The notes: generated by a model from the letters alone, not told the origin. A DNA stretch of 6,861 bases from an uncultured Acinetobacter sp. (GCA_900766635.1 CAAFWA010000005.1:1-6861), one strand, 5' to 3'; shown: positions 1 through 6,414, numbered from the stretch's first letter. Numbers and translations: made by a program.

Positions 1-747
1 GAAATCGTACAAGAGCGTTTGGAGCGTGAATACGATTTAGATCTGATTTCATCAGCACCAACGGTCATTTACGAAGCTGTGCTTAAAAATGGTGAAACGG
101 TTTACATCGACAGCCCATCAAAAATGCCAGATGGTTCGACGGTTGAAGATTTACGTGAACCAATTGCTGAATGTAATATCTTAGTGCCACAAGAATACTT
201 GGGTAACGTCATGACCTTATGTGTTGAGCGCCGTGGTGTGCAAAAAGACATGAAGTTTGTGAGTAACCAAGTGGCAATTACCTTTGAAATTCCAATGGCA
301 GAAGTCGTGATGGATTTCTTTGATAAATTGAAATCATGCTCACGTGGTTTTGCATCACTTGATTATAACTTTGTACGTTTTGAATCATCATCATTGGTGA
401 AAGTGGATGTACTAATCAATGGTGATAAAGTTGATGCTTTAGCCATGATTTGCCATCGTCAGGATGCTCGTCACCGTGGTATTGCGTTGGTTGAAAAAAT
501 GAAAGATTTGATTCCACGTCAAATGTTTGATGTGGCAATTCAAGCGGCCATTGGTGCGCAAATTATTGCGCGTTCTACCGTAAAAGCGATGCGTAAAAAC
601 GTATTAGCGAAATGTTATGGTGGTGACGTATCACGTAAGAAGAAACTTCTTGCCAAGCAAAAAGAAGGTAAGAAACGTATGAAGCAAGTGGGCAGTGTTG
701 AAATTCCACAAGAAGCGTTCCTTGCTGTACTTAAAGTAGAACGCTAA
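1..747 (+). CDS. lepA: Elongation factor 4 (LepA), C-terminal part, 5' truncated by window edge
   Basis: The reading frame is open from base 1 and ends at a TAA, giving 248 residues. LepA is about 600 residues long, so roughly the last 40% is present. LepA/EF4 is a ribosome-associated translational GTPase implicated in back-translocation and in 30S subunit biogenesis; its GTPase domain lies outside the window. What is visible matches the back half of the family: an EF-G domain V-like region around 'LREPIAEC' and '[19 protein letters not shown]', then the LepA-specific C-terminal domain with 'SLDYNF', '[14 protein letters not shown]', '[20 protein letters not shown]' and the very conserved basic tail with '[19 protein letters not shown]'. 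The TTG at 19 is an internal codon, not the start. The gene sits 27 bases upstream of lepB, an arrangement also found in E. coli. Confidence 0.98.
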   Translation, partial: EIVQERLEREYDLDLISSAPTVIYEAVLKNGETVYIDSPSKMPDGSTVEDLREPIAECNILVPQEYLGNVMTLCVERRGVQKDMKFVSNQVAITFEIPMAEVVMDFFDKLKSCSRGFASLDYNFVRFESSSLVKVDVLINGDKVDALAMICHRQDARHRGIALVEKMKDLIPRQMFDVAIQAAIGAQIIARSTVKAMRKNVLAKCYGGDVSRKKKLLAKQKEGKKRMKQVGSVEIPQEAFLAVLKVER

Positions 748-758
748 GCCTCAATAAA

Positions 759-763
759 GGGAG
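759..763 (+). promoter_or_regulatory. Ribosome binding site of lepB
   Basis: GGGAG lies in the lepA-lepB gap. It is 11 bases before the ATG at 775 and 5 bases before an in-frame TTG at 769. Spacing alone does not settle the start. I prefer the ATG because known Acinetobacter LepB proteins, as I recall them, begin at the matching 'MDFDFNL'. Confidence 0.6.
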
Positions 764-774
764 TCATATTGCTC

Positions 775-1602
775 ATGGATTTTGATTTTAATTTAATCCT
801 CGTTCCAGTTACCTTACTGTTTATTGTGGTGTGGTTGCTCGATAAGTTTGTGTTTAAACAGCGCGAGCAAAAAGGGCGAGGCAATGAAAATTTCATTATT
901 ACCTGGGCATATGATTTTTGGCCAGTACTGACGGTAGTGTTGGTACTGCGCTCATTCTTATATGAACCATTTAATATCCCTTCAGATTCTATGGTGCCGA
1001 CCTTAGAAACAGGTGATTTTATTTTGGTGAATAAATTTGAATACGGCGTACGTTTACCGATTATCAATAGCAAAATTATTGATGTAGGTGAGCCTGAACG
1101 TGGTGATGTCGCCGTATTTCGTTACCCACCACAACCCACCATTAGCTATATTAAGCGTATTGTAGGTTTACCTGGCGATCATATTGTCTATGATCGTGGA
1201 CAACTGACTATTAATGGTGAGAAAGTCAGCAAAGTGCCATTTGAGTTTAGTCGTGCTAAGGATATGCAAGATACGCCAAATGCACTGTATTATAAAGAAA
1301 CCTTGGGTAAGCATACATTTACCATGCGTGAGCTTGAAGGGGTAAACGTGGCGCGTCAAGCACCGTTTATCAACTATGTTGACAATGGTCAATATGCAAA
1401 TACACAAGGGTTATATTGGGAAGTCAAAGTTCCTGAAGGTCATTACTTCGCGATGGGGGATAATCGTGATCAAAGTGCTGACAGTCGTTTTTGGGGCTTT
1501 GTACCACAAGAAAATTTAACTGGTCGTGCATTTTTTATTTGGATGCATAAAGAACCAGGCTTCAAGCTGCCGTCATTTAGTCGTAACGGGAGTATTGATT
1601 AA
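775..1602 (+). CDS. lepB: Signal peptidase I (leader peptidase)
   Basis: This is the inner-membrane serine protease (family S26) that cleaves N-terminal signal peptides from exported proteins at the periplasmic face. The product has 275 residues, shorter than the 324 of E. coli LepB. Two hydrophobic segments are visible, about residues 5-23 and 48-62, joined by a basic cytoplasmic loop. The catalytic Ser72 lies in 'NIPSDSMVPTL' and the general-base Lys127 in 'SYIKRIVGLPGDH', which together form the Ser/Lys dyad. The late conserved box 'GDNRDQSADSRFWG' is at 228-241. All catalytic parts are intact. An in-frame TTG two codons upstream is an alternative start. The gene is followed 17 bases later by the DUF4845 gene and probably belongs to the same transcript as lepA and rnc. 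Confidence 0.97.
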   Translation: MDFDFNLILVPVTLLFIVVWLLDKFVFKQREQKGRGNENFIITWAYDFWPVLTVVLVLRSFLYEPFNIPSDSMVPTLETGDFILVNKFEYGVRLPIINSKIIDVGEPERGDVAVFRYPPQPTISYIKRIVGLPGDHIVYDRGQLTINGEKVSKVPFEFSRAKDMQDTPNALYYKETLGKHTFTMRELEGVNVARQAPFINYVDNGQYANTQGLYWEVKVPEGHYFAMGDNRDQSADSRFWGFVPQENLTGRAFFIWMHKEPGFKLPSFSRNGSID

Positions 1603-1619
1603 TACTTTAGGATAAAAAT

Positions 1620-1994
1620 ATGCGTCGCACACAACAAGGTACGTCTTATATTGCAATTTTATTGATCATTATTGCTGCGGCTTTTATGGTCAAAGTGATT
1701 GTGGCGATTTGGAGCCCTTATTGGGACAATCATGTCCTCAATACTCAAATTGAAGAATTGCTCGCCATTTCTAACAATAATACCAGTCCGACTCAATTTA
1801 AAAATGATTTGGTCCAACGGTTAGATATGAACAATGTTCGCGATGTTAAGGTCGAGGACTTATTGCGTGTCAGCACTGCTGATGGACTGCAAGTACAAAC
1901 CAACTATGAAGTAAGAAAACCGTTCTTACTCAATATTGATCTAGTGTTAAAGTTCGAGAAAAGTTTTGATAAAAACTCAAGCAAAGATAAATGA
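1620..1994 (+). CDS. DUF4845 family small membrane protein
   Basis: The product has 124 residues, with a short basic N-terminus (MRRTQQG) and one long hydrophobic segment at about 9-31. This is followed by a 'WSPYWDNHVL' stretch and a soluble, mostly polar domain that probably lies in the periplasm. The N-terminal anchor, the tryptophan/tyrosine pair just after it, the length and the place between lepB and rnc fit the DUF4845 family, whose function is not known. The start is supported by AGGA at 1609-1612, seven bases before the ATG. Because the hydrophobic segment is long and no cleavage site is clear, it is more likely a retained anchor than a cleaved signal peptide. The 3' end overlaps the probable rnc start by 29 bases. 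The family assignment is by resemblance and position, not by a profile search. Confidence 0.8.
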   Translation: MRRTQQGTSYIAILLIIIAAAFMVKVIVAIWSPYWDNHVLNTQIEELLAISNNNTSPTQFKNDLVQRLDMNNVRDVKVEDLLRVSTADGLQVQTNYEVRKPFLLNIDLVLKFEKSFDKNSSKDK

Positions 1995-2658
1995 TATGCG
2001 CTTGGCTAGCCGTATCGGTTATCAATTTCAACAGCCTGAATTGTTGCAATTGGCATTGACACACCGATCGGTGAGCCATAAATACAACTATGAACGCCTA
2101 GAGTTTTTAGGTGATGCATTGTTGGGCATGATTATCGCCAATTATTTGTACGATACTTATCCAAATGAAAATGAAGGACGTTTAACCCGTATGCGGGCGA
2201 CCTTAGTGCGCCAAGAAGCATTAGGTAAAATTGCCCATGATTTAAAGCTCAGCCAAAGCTTAATTTTAAGTACGGGTGAATTAAAATCAGGTGGTCATCA
2301 TCGTGAATCGATTTTAGCTGATACCGTTGAAGCGATTATTGGTGCAATTTATATTGATTGTAATGATCTGAATTTACTGCGCTCAATTGTGCTAAAATGG
2401 TATGCACCTTATCTCAATGATATTGAACCGACCGATCAACTTAAAGATCCTAAATCACGCTTACAAGAGTATCTACAAGCGCGTAAAAAACCTCTCCCAA
2501 TTTACGAAGTAATTGATATTCAAGGCGATGCGCCAAATCAGCATTTTAAAGTGCAATGTCAGGTGCAAGGTTTGGATATCATGTTTGGTGAGGGTGCAAG
2601 TCGTCGTTTTGCTGAGCAAGCAGTAGCGGCGGATATTTTGAAATTATTGGAGCAGTAA
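1966..2658 (+). CDS. rnc: Ribonuclease III
   Basis: RNase III is a homodimeric, Mg-dependent endonuclease specific for double-stranded RNA. It processes rRNA precursors and some mRNAs. With a TTG start at 1966 the product has 230 residues (E. coli 226). The nuclease domain carries the signature 'ERLEFLGD' at 43-50, with Glu43, Glu46 and Asp50, and the second acidic pair Asp119/Glu122 in 'LADTVEAIIG'. A linker with 'DPKSRLQEYLQ' leads to the double-stranded RNA binding domain at about 158-230, ending in 'SRRFAEQAVAADILKLLEQ'. The start is uncertain. ATG at 1996, one base after the DUF4845 stop, would give 220 residues but would remove part of the first helix, which both E. coli and Acinetobacter proteins keep. 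A weak GAG at 1956-1958 precedes the TTG. Rnc is placed beside Era, its usual partner in ribosome maturation. Confidence 0.96.
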   Translation: MIKTQAKINDMRLASRIGYQFQQPELLQLALTHRSVSHKYNYERLEFLGDALLGMIIANYLYDTYPNENEGRLTRMRATLVRQEALGKIAHDLKLSQSLILSTGELKSGGHHRESILADTVEAIIGAIYIDCNDLNLLRSIVLKWYAPYLNDIEPTDQLKDPKSRLQEYLQARKKPLPIYEVIDIQGDAPNQHFKVQCQVQGLDIMFGEGASRRFAEQAVAADILKLLEQ

Positions 2659-2664
2659 TCTGCC

Positions 2665-3690
2665 ATGACACATTCTTCCGATCACATCGATGCTGATCAC
2701 GAGTCGCAACAAAGCAATGACCTCATTAGTCAATTCTTTAGCGAGCAAGGTACAGAAATTCCATCCGATTACCGCAGTGGTTTTGTTGCCATTGTTGGTC
2801 GTCCTAACGTAGGTAAATCAACTTTAATGAACCATATTTTGGGTCAAAAGTTATCGATTACCTCACGTAAACCCCAAACCACACGTCATAAAATCGTGGG
2901 GATTGATTCACGCGAAAAATCACAAGCGGTCTTTGTTGATACCCCGGGGATGCACAAAAAAGAAGTACGTGCCATCAACAAAATGATGAACCGTGCGGCA
3001 CATTCGGCATTACGTGATGTCAACTTGGTGTTATTTGTGATTGATGCAGATAAGTGGACTCAAAACGATGATCTGGTTTTGGAAAAACTAAAAAATGCAG
3101 ATATGCCCGTAATTTTAGTGATCAATAAAATCGATACGCTAGAAAATAAAAATCATGCACTACCACTGATTCAAGAGCGCGCTAAGCTTATGAATTTTGC
3201 TGAGATTGTGCCTGTATCGGCATTGCGTGGTGCTAATTTAGATCATTTACGTGACACGATCGCTAAATACTTGCCATTCCAGCCACCGCTGTATTCATTA
3301 GATCAATTAACGGATCGTTCTGAGCGTTTCTTAGCGTCTGAAATTATTCGTGAAAAGATTATGCGTCAGTTAGGTGAAGAACTGCCATACGATTTGACCG
3401 TACAAATTGAATCATTTAAAACTGAAGAAGCGACTTTAAATGAAAAAACCGGTCGTATGAAAGCACCATGTACCTACATTGATGCCACAATTTTTGTAGA
3501 TCGTGTCGGGCAAAAAGCCATTGTGATTGGTGAAAAAGGTGCCAAACTCAAAAAAATTGGGATGGACGCTCGTGTAGATATGGAGCGTATGTTTGAGCAA
3601 AAAATCATGCTGACGCTTTGGGTGAAAGTTAAAGGCGGTTGGTCTGATGACGAACGTGCCCTCAAAAGCTTAGGATATAGCGATATCTAA
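2665..3690 (+). CDS. era: GTPase Era
   Basis: Era is an essential GTPase that binds the 3' end of 16S rRNA and helps assemble the 30S subunit. The GTPase domain is complete: G1 P-loop 'GRPNVGKS' at 45-52, the 'KPQTTRH' switch region at 69-75, G3 'DTPG' at 92-95, G4 'NKID' at 154-157 and G5 'SAL' at 185-187. The C-terminal type II KH domain has 'VIGEKGAKLKKIG' at 287-299 and a typical 'WVKVKGGWSDDERALKSLGY' end. At 341 residues it is about 40 longer than E. coli Era. Most of the excess is an acidic, polar N-terminal extension of about 30 residues before the P-loop domain. The ATG lies six bases after rnc, with GGAG inside the rnc end (2649-2652) at a longish 12-base spacing. Translational coupling to rnc is likely. 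Confidence 0.98.
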   Translation: MTHSSDHIDADHESQQSNDLISQFFSEQGTEIPSDYRSGFVAIVGRPNVGKSTLMNHILGQKLSITSRKPQTTRHKIVGIDSREKSQAVFVDTPGMHKKEVRAINKMMNRAAHSALRDVNLVLFVIDADKWTQNDDLVLEKLKNADMPVILVINKIDTLENKNHALPLIQERAKLMNFAEIVPVSALRGANLDHLRDTIAKYLPFQPPLYSLDQLTDRSERFLASEIIREKIMRQLGEELPYDLTVQIESFKTEEATLNEKTGRMKAPCTYIDATIFVDRVGQKAIVIGEKGAKLKKIGMDARVDMERMFEQKIMLTLWVKVKGGWSDDERALKSLGYSDI

Positions 3691-3700
3691 ACTTTCAATC

Positions 3701-3705
3701 AGGAG
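3701..3705 (+). promoter_or_regulatory. Ribosome binding site of the small lipoprotein gene
   Basis: A strong AGGAG lies five bases before the ATG at 3711. It is only two bases from the in-frame GTG at 3708, which is too close. This fixes the start at 3711 and supports real translation of this very short gene. Confidence 0.7.
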
Positions 3706-3710
3706 CAGTG

Positions 3711-3902
3711 ATGTTACGTGTATTATGTATTCTATTCGCCGTGGGTTTACTTCAAGGCTGTATTCATAAAGTCGTCACTGTTCCTGTAAAAGTGGCCTAT
3801 AAAACCACCAAAGGCGTTGTCAAAGGTACAGCGGCTGTGGTGGGTGCGGTCATTCCTGACGATGACGATGAAGAAGAACAAAATAAAAAGTCTAAACAGT
3901 GA
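3711..3902 (+). CDS. Small predicted outer-membrane lipoprotein, function unknown
   Basis: The product is a 63-residue precursor. Residues 1-16 form a lipoprotein signal peptide (MLRV, then a hydrophobic core) ending in the lipobox 'LLQGC', with Cys17 as the lipidated residue. Residue 18 is Ile, not Asp, so by the usual Lol sorting rule it would go to the outer membrane. The mature peptide of 47 residues has a valine/lysine-rich stretch (20-48, pattern 'VPVKVAY', 'GVVKGTAAVVGAV'), then Pro49, an acidic cluster of four Asp and three Glu at 50-56, and a lysine-rich tail. It may be a short amphipathic or structural peptide, but no known domain is visible. I recall similar small lipoproteins in Acinetobacter. 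It lies 20 bases after era and 12 before recO, so it is very probably cotranscribed with them. Translation is well supported by the ribosome binding site and lipobox; the role is not known. Confidence 0.85.
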   Translation: MLRVLCILFAVGLLQGCIHKVVTVPVKVAYKTTKGVVKGTAAVVGAVIPDDDDEEEQNKKSKQ

Positions 3903-3914
3903 GATTAAAGCCTT

Positions 3915-4625
3915 ATGCGCAATCAGGCCTTGCATGGTTATTTAATTCATCACCGTAAATACCGTGAGCGCAGCCACATTGTGCATTTATTTACCCAAGA
4001 ATATGGGCGAATTGACGGGGTACTCAGACAAACGCCACCGCCACAATATCAACCCATTGGTCTACAAGCTTCGGGTAAATCTGAACTTAAGAATTTTTCT
4101 AAACTTGAAATTATTCAGCAACCAGTTTTCTTTTTTGGTGATGCCTTTTTTGCAGGCTTTTATTTAAACGAAATTCTATTAAGGCTCTGTCCACTTGAAG
4201 AGCCCATGCCACAGACTTTTTTGCAGTATGGCGTAACATTAAATGCTTTACAAAGCCTGACACAGGCTCAAGCACCCCAACTCTACTTAAAACAAATCTT
4301 GCGCCAATTTGAACATCATCTATTAGAAGAGCTTGGCTATGCCATCGATTTTAGTGTCGATGCTATAGGTCAAGCGATTGATCCGAAAACCTCTTATCGC
4401 TTTGAACTCAATAACGGCTTTGTTGCCACTACATCTAGTCAAAATGGCTTTTTAGGTGAGCAATTACTGAGTTTAACGACTTATGAAAAGGGTAGGGATT
4501 TTAATCCGCAGCAGTTACAATTGGTGTCGAAATTGTATCGACAAATCTTGAGTGCCTTACTTGGCGACCGACCGTTAAAGAGTCGTCAACTATGGATTCA
4601 AAATACGCAAACGCAGGATAAATAG
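3915..4625 (+). CDS. recO: DNA repair protein RecO
   Basis: RecO acts with RecR (and RecF) to load RecA onto SSB-coated single-stranded DNA in gap repair. It also anneals complementary strands. The product has 236 residues (E. coli 242). The N-terminal OB-fold domain, about 1-80, shows the usual 'HGYLIHHRKYRERSHIVHLFT' type of start followed by 'YGRIDGVLR'. The helical C-terminal domain has 'AGFYLNEILLRL' at 80-91, 'FEHHLLEELGYAIDF' at 132-146 and the conserved end 'RPLKSRQLW' at 219-227. No four-cysteine zinc site is visible, as expected for gammaproteobacterial RecO. The ATG is preceded only by a weak purine stretch, so translation may depend on coupling to the lipoprotein gene 12 bases upstream. 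pdxJ follows after nine bases, a pairing that is common in proteobacteria. Confidence 0.95.
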   Translation: MRNQALHGYLIHHRKYRERSHIVHLFTQEYGRIDGVLRQTPPPQYQPIGLQASGKSELKNFSKLEIIQQPVFFFGDAFFAGFYLNEILLRLCPLEEPMPQTFLQYGVTLNALQSLTQAQAPQLYLKQILRQFEHHLLEELGYAIDFSVDAIGQAIDPKTSYRFELNNGFVATTSSQNGFLGEQLLSLTTYEKGRDFNPQQLQLVSKLYRQILSALLGDRPLKSRQLWIQNTQTQDK

Positions 4626-4634
4626 GAACAGATT

Positions 4635-5360
4635 ATGGCTGCATTATTGGGTGTTAATATTGACCATGTTGCAACTTTACGCCAAGCGCGTGGTACGACG
4701 TATCCAGATCCAGTCAATGCTGCATTGATGTGTGAGCAAGCGGGTGCTGAGGGCATTACCTTGCACTTACGTGAAGATCGTCGTCATATTCAAGATGATG
4801 ATGTACGTCGTATGCGTCCATTGTTAAAAACGCATATGAACCTTGAAATGGCAGTGACCGATGAGATGGTTGCTTTTGCTAAAGAAATCTTGCCACAACA
4901 TGTGTGCTTTGTGCCAGAAAAGCGCCAAGAAGTCACCACTGAGGGTGGCTTAGATGTGGTGGGACATTTTGAAGAAGTGAAAAAAGCCACACAAGAATTA
5001 GTCGCTTTAGGTTGTGATGTCTCATTGTTTATTGATGCAGATTTTGCCCAAATCGATGCTGCTGTGGCTTGTGGTGCACCAACCATCGAAATCCATACTG
5101 GGGCTTATGCGGATGCCCAAACGCCTGAAGAACAACAAGCTGAGCTTGAGCGTATTATTAAAGGCGCCGAATATGCGGCTAGCAAAGGTTTGGTGGTCAA
5201 TGCAGGTCATGGTTTACATTTAGACAATGTGACCCCAATTGCGGCCATTCCACAAATCCATGAGCTCAATATTGGTCATTCAATTATTGCAGATGCCGTA
5301 TTTGTTGGTTTGCCACAAGCGGTACAGCAAATGAAAGCTGCCATTAAAGCTGCACGATAA
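4635..5360 (+). CDS. pdxJ: Pyridoxine 5'-phosphate synthase
   Basis: PdxJ is a cytoplasmic TIM-barrel enzyme. It condenses 1-deoxyxylulose 5-phosphate with 3-amino-2-oxopropyl phosphate (from PdxA) to pyridoxine 5'-phosphate, the last ring-forming step of the DXP-dependent vitamin B6 route. The product has 241 residues (E. coli 243) and aligns end to end: '[16 protein letters not shown]' at 5-20, 'HLREDRRHI' with catalytic His44, 'NLEMAVT' with Glu71, '[15 protein letters not shown]' at 94-108, 'SLFIDAD', and 'NAGHGL' with His192. These correspond to His45, Glu72 and His193 of the E. coli enzyme. AGGA at 4624-4627 gives a good spacing of seven bases to the ATG. The gene lies between recO and miaE with very short gaps, so it is probably transcribed with them. 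Confidence 0.98.
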   Translation: MAALLGVNIDHVATLRQARGTTYPDPVNAALMCEQAGAEGITLHLREDRRHIQDDDVRRMRPLLKTHMNLEMAVTDEMVAFAKEILPQHVCFVPEKRQEVTTEGGLDVVGHFEEVKKATQELVALGCDVSLFIDADFAQIDAAVACGAPTIEIHTGAYADAQTPEEQQAELERIIKGAEYAASKGLVVNAGHGLHLDNVTPIAAIPQIHELNIGHSIIADAVFVGLPQAVQQMKAAIKAAR

Positions 5361-5370
5361 AGAGATTGCT

Positions 5371-6015
5371 ATGGATTATGATGCACTCATGAAGCCAGTG
5401 ATTGGCTTTTTAGGCTGTGAAACCCCGCAAGCTTGGTTGGATGAAGCCGTCAATCATCTTGATATTTTGATGCAAGATCATGCCAATTGCGAAAAAAAAG
5501 CCGCAAGTACCGCCATGAATCTGATGTTTCGTTATAACTTTTTCTCAGACTTACAAGTGCGTTTGGCACAGTTAGTTCGTGAGGAAATGTTACATTACGA
5601 ACAAGTCTTAGAGCTGATGAAAAAGCGTGGTCAAGAGTGGCAAGCGATCAGTGCAGGGCGGTATGCAAGCGCTTTACGTAAAGAAGTGCGCACCTATGAA
5701 CCTGAAGCATTAATTGATATTTTGGTGATTGGTGCATTTGTTGAGGCACGTTCATGTGAGCGTTTTTATGCCCTAGCGCCACGTGTAGATGAAGAGTTAG
5801 GCCGTTATTATCGTTATTTACTCAAATCTGAATCACGCCATTACGAAGATTATTTAACTTTAGCGATTGACGTTGCCAAAACCTATAAGTTAAAAAATCC
5901 ACAAGAAACCATTCAAGATCGAATTGACCATATTCGTGAAGTGGAAAAAAATCTGATTTTAAGCCCAGATGACACGTTCCGTTTCCATAGTGGTGTACCC
6001 AGTCACGCAGCTTAA
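5371..6015 (+). CDS. miaE: tRNA 2-methylthio-N6-isopentenyl adenosine(37) hydroxylase MiaE
   Basis: MiaE is a non-haem diiron monooxygenase. It uses O2 to hydroxylate the isopentenyl group of ms2i6A at position 37, next to the anticodon of tRNAs that read codons starting with U. It acts after MiaA and MiaB. The product has 214 residues. All six expected iron ligands of the ferritin-like four-helix fold can be read: Glu41, the ExxH pair Glu72/His75 ('EEMLHYE'), Glu125 ('VEARSCERF') and the ExxH pair Glu154/His157 ('SESRHYEDY'). An AGAG at 5361-5364 lies six bases before the ATG. It is the last gene of the + strand run, ten bases after pdxJ, and is followed by a terminator within a few bases. 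The O2 requirement fits a strictly aerobic host such as Acinetobacter, which is an inference. Confidence 0.95.
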   Translation: MDYDALMKPVIGFLGCETPQAWLDEAVNHLDILMQDHANCEKKAASTAMNLMFRYNFFSDLQVRLAQLVREEMLHYEQVLELMKKRGQEWQAISAGRYASALRKEVRTYEPEALIDILVIGAFVEARSCERFYALAPRVDEELGRYYRYLLKSESRHYEDYLTLAIDVAKTYKLKNPQETIQDRIDHIREVEKNLILSPDDTFRFHSGVPSHAA

Positions 6016-6018
6016 TAT

Positions 6019-6047
6019 AAAAAATCCCTCATGATGAGGGATTTTTT
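6019..6047 (+). terminator. Rho-independent terminator of the lepA-miaE gene run
   Basis: A perfect hairpin begins a few bases after the miaE stop. The stem core is CCCTC (6026-6030) with GAGGG (6036-6040) and loop ATGAT. It is extended by T-A and six A-T pairs and runs directly into six T (6042-6047). The A tract on the other side means it could also stop - strand transcripts that read past the tRNA. Confidence 0.9.
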
Positions 6048-6072
6048 ATGCGATAAATCTTAAAAAAGATAT

Positions 6073-6107
6073 AAAAAAAGCCCAAGTCTTAAATGCTTGG
6101 GCTTTTT
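6073..6107 (-). terminator. Terminator of the tRNA-Asn gene, probably bidirectional
   Basis: The stem is GCCCAAG (6080-6086) with CTTGGGC (6096-6102) around a nine-base loop. It is flanked by seven A on the left and five T on the right. On the - strand this gives a hairpin followed by seven U, starting about 7 bases after the tRNA 3' end, as expected for its terminator. On the + strand it would back up the miaE terminator. Confidence 0.85.
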
Positions 6108-6113
6108 AGAATT

Positions 6114-6189
6114 TGGCTCTCCCACCTGGGCTCGAACCAGGGACCTGCGGATTAACAGTCCGTCGCTCTACCGACTGAGCTATGGGAGA
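6114..6189 (-). tRNA. tRNA-Asn (anticodon GTT)
   Basis: A complete 76-base cloverleaf is on the - strand. Its 5' end is at 6189 and the CCA end is encoded at 6116-6114. The acceptor stem TCTCCCA/TGGGAGA pairs fully, with discriminator G. The D stem is GCTC/GAGC with an AGTCGGTA loop. The anticodon loop CTGTTAA has GTT at 6156-6154, reading AAC and AAU. The T arm is CCTGG-TTCGAGC-CCAGG. The anticodon stem ACGGA/TCCGC has four pairs and an A-C mismatch at the top (positions 27-43). The GTT anticodon assigns it to asparagine. It is convergent with miaE. Confidence 0.98.
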
Positions 6190-6200
6190 ATCTGAATGCG

Positions 6201-6228
6201 ATTATAGAGAATTTTTTTTTATGGTCAA
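6201..6228 (-). promoter_or_regulatory. Sigma-70 promoter of the tRNA-Asn gene
   Basis: Read on the - strand, TTGACC (6228-6223) is followed by a 16-base AT-rich spacer with a run of nine A, then a perfect TATAAT (6206-6201). The expected transcription start is about 6194, only a few bases before the mature tRNA 5' end at 6189. This is a strong, near-consensus promoter in the right place for a stable RNA gene. The bases after the -10 (CGCATTC) are only moderately GC-rich, so a stringent-control discriminator cannot be claimed. Confidence 0.85.
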
Positions 6229-6251
6229 GAAAAAAAGATAAAAAATATATG

Positions 6252-6265
6252 AATTAGAACTAATT
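6252..6265. repeat. Perfect inverted repeat in the divergent intergenic region
   Basis: AATTAG and CTAATT form 6-base arms around a two-base AA centre. It lies about 24 bases upstream of the tRNA -35 box and 163 bases before the unknown gene. Its size and symmetry fit a dimeric regulator site, but the region is very AT-rich and chance is possible. Confidence 0.35.
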
Positions 6266-6307
6266 GCTGTATATTTAAGCAACCCTCTCTTTTTTGTGAT
6301 GTCTATC

Positions 6308-6336
6308 TTGTCAAAACCTTAAACACTTGCTAGGCT
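6308..6336 (+). promoter_or_regulatory. Possible promoter of the unknown gene at 6428
   Basis: TTGTCA (6308-6313) resembles a -35 box and TAGGCT (6331-6336) a poor -10 box, separated by 17 bases. Transcription would begin near 6343 and leave a leader of about 85 bases. The -10 match is weak (T, A and final T only). The gene needs a promoter somewhere in 6190-6427, because terminators and a divergent tRNA separate it from the upstream genes. Confidence 0.35.
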
Positions 6337-6351
6337 CAGACCAATAAAAAC

Positions 6352-6370
6352 GTTTAGGCTAGCCCTAAAC
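6352..6370. repeat. Inverted repeat in the leader of the unknown gene
   Basis: GTTTAGG (6352-6358) and CCTAAAC (6364-6370) form 7-base arms around CTAGC. It lies just downstream of the possible promoter, so it could be an operator or a small RNA hairpin in the leader. The sequence TAGGCT occurs both here (6355-6360) and at 6331-6336. No T run follows, so it is not a terminator. Confidence 0.4.
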
Positions 6371-6414
6371 AGTGTGGATTTAAACCAACTTGCCAGCACA
6401 AAAATGGCTAAATC

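Noticed and set aside
769..774. TTG start for lepB two codons upstream of the ATG
   Set aside because: It is possible by ribosome binding site spacing, but the ATG at 775 matches the N-terminus of related proteins as I remember them.
744..1073. Long open frame on the - strand opposite the start of lepB
   Set aside because: It lies entirely over lepB, which has intact catalytic motifs. The translated sequence shows no domain, and no ribosome binding site is evident. The same applies to the - strand frames at 1168-1407, 3474-3665, 3747-3935, 4790-5086 and 5022-5210.
3964..4167. Second + strand frame inside recO
   Set aside because: It is a shadow of recO in another frame with no recognisable motif. 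The same holds for 5014-5223 inside pdxJ and 6390-6581 inside the unknown gene.
6057..6070. Small inverted repeat ATCTT-AAAA-AAGAT between the two terminators
   Set aside because: It is short and AT-only apart from one pair, and is probably a by-product of the A/T tracts around the terminators.
6114..6189. tRNA-Asn as an attachment site for an integrated element
   Set aside because: No integrase gene or direct repeat of the tRNA 3' end is seen in the window, and the flanks look like ordinary chromosome. A copy beyond the window cannot be excluded.
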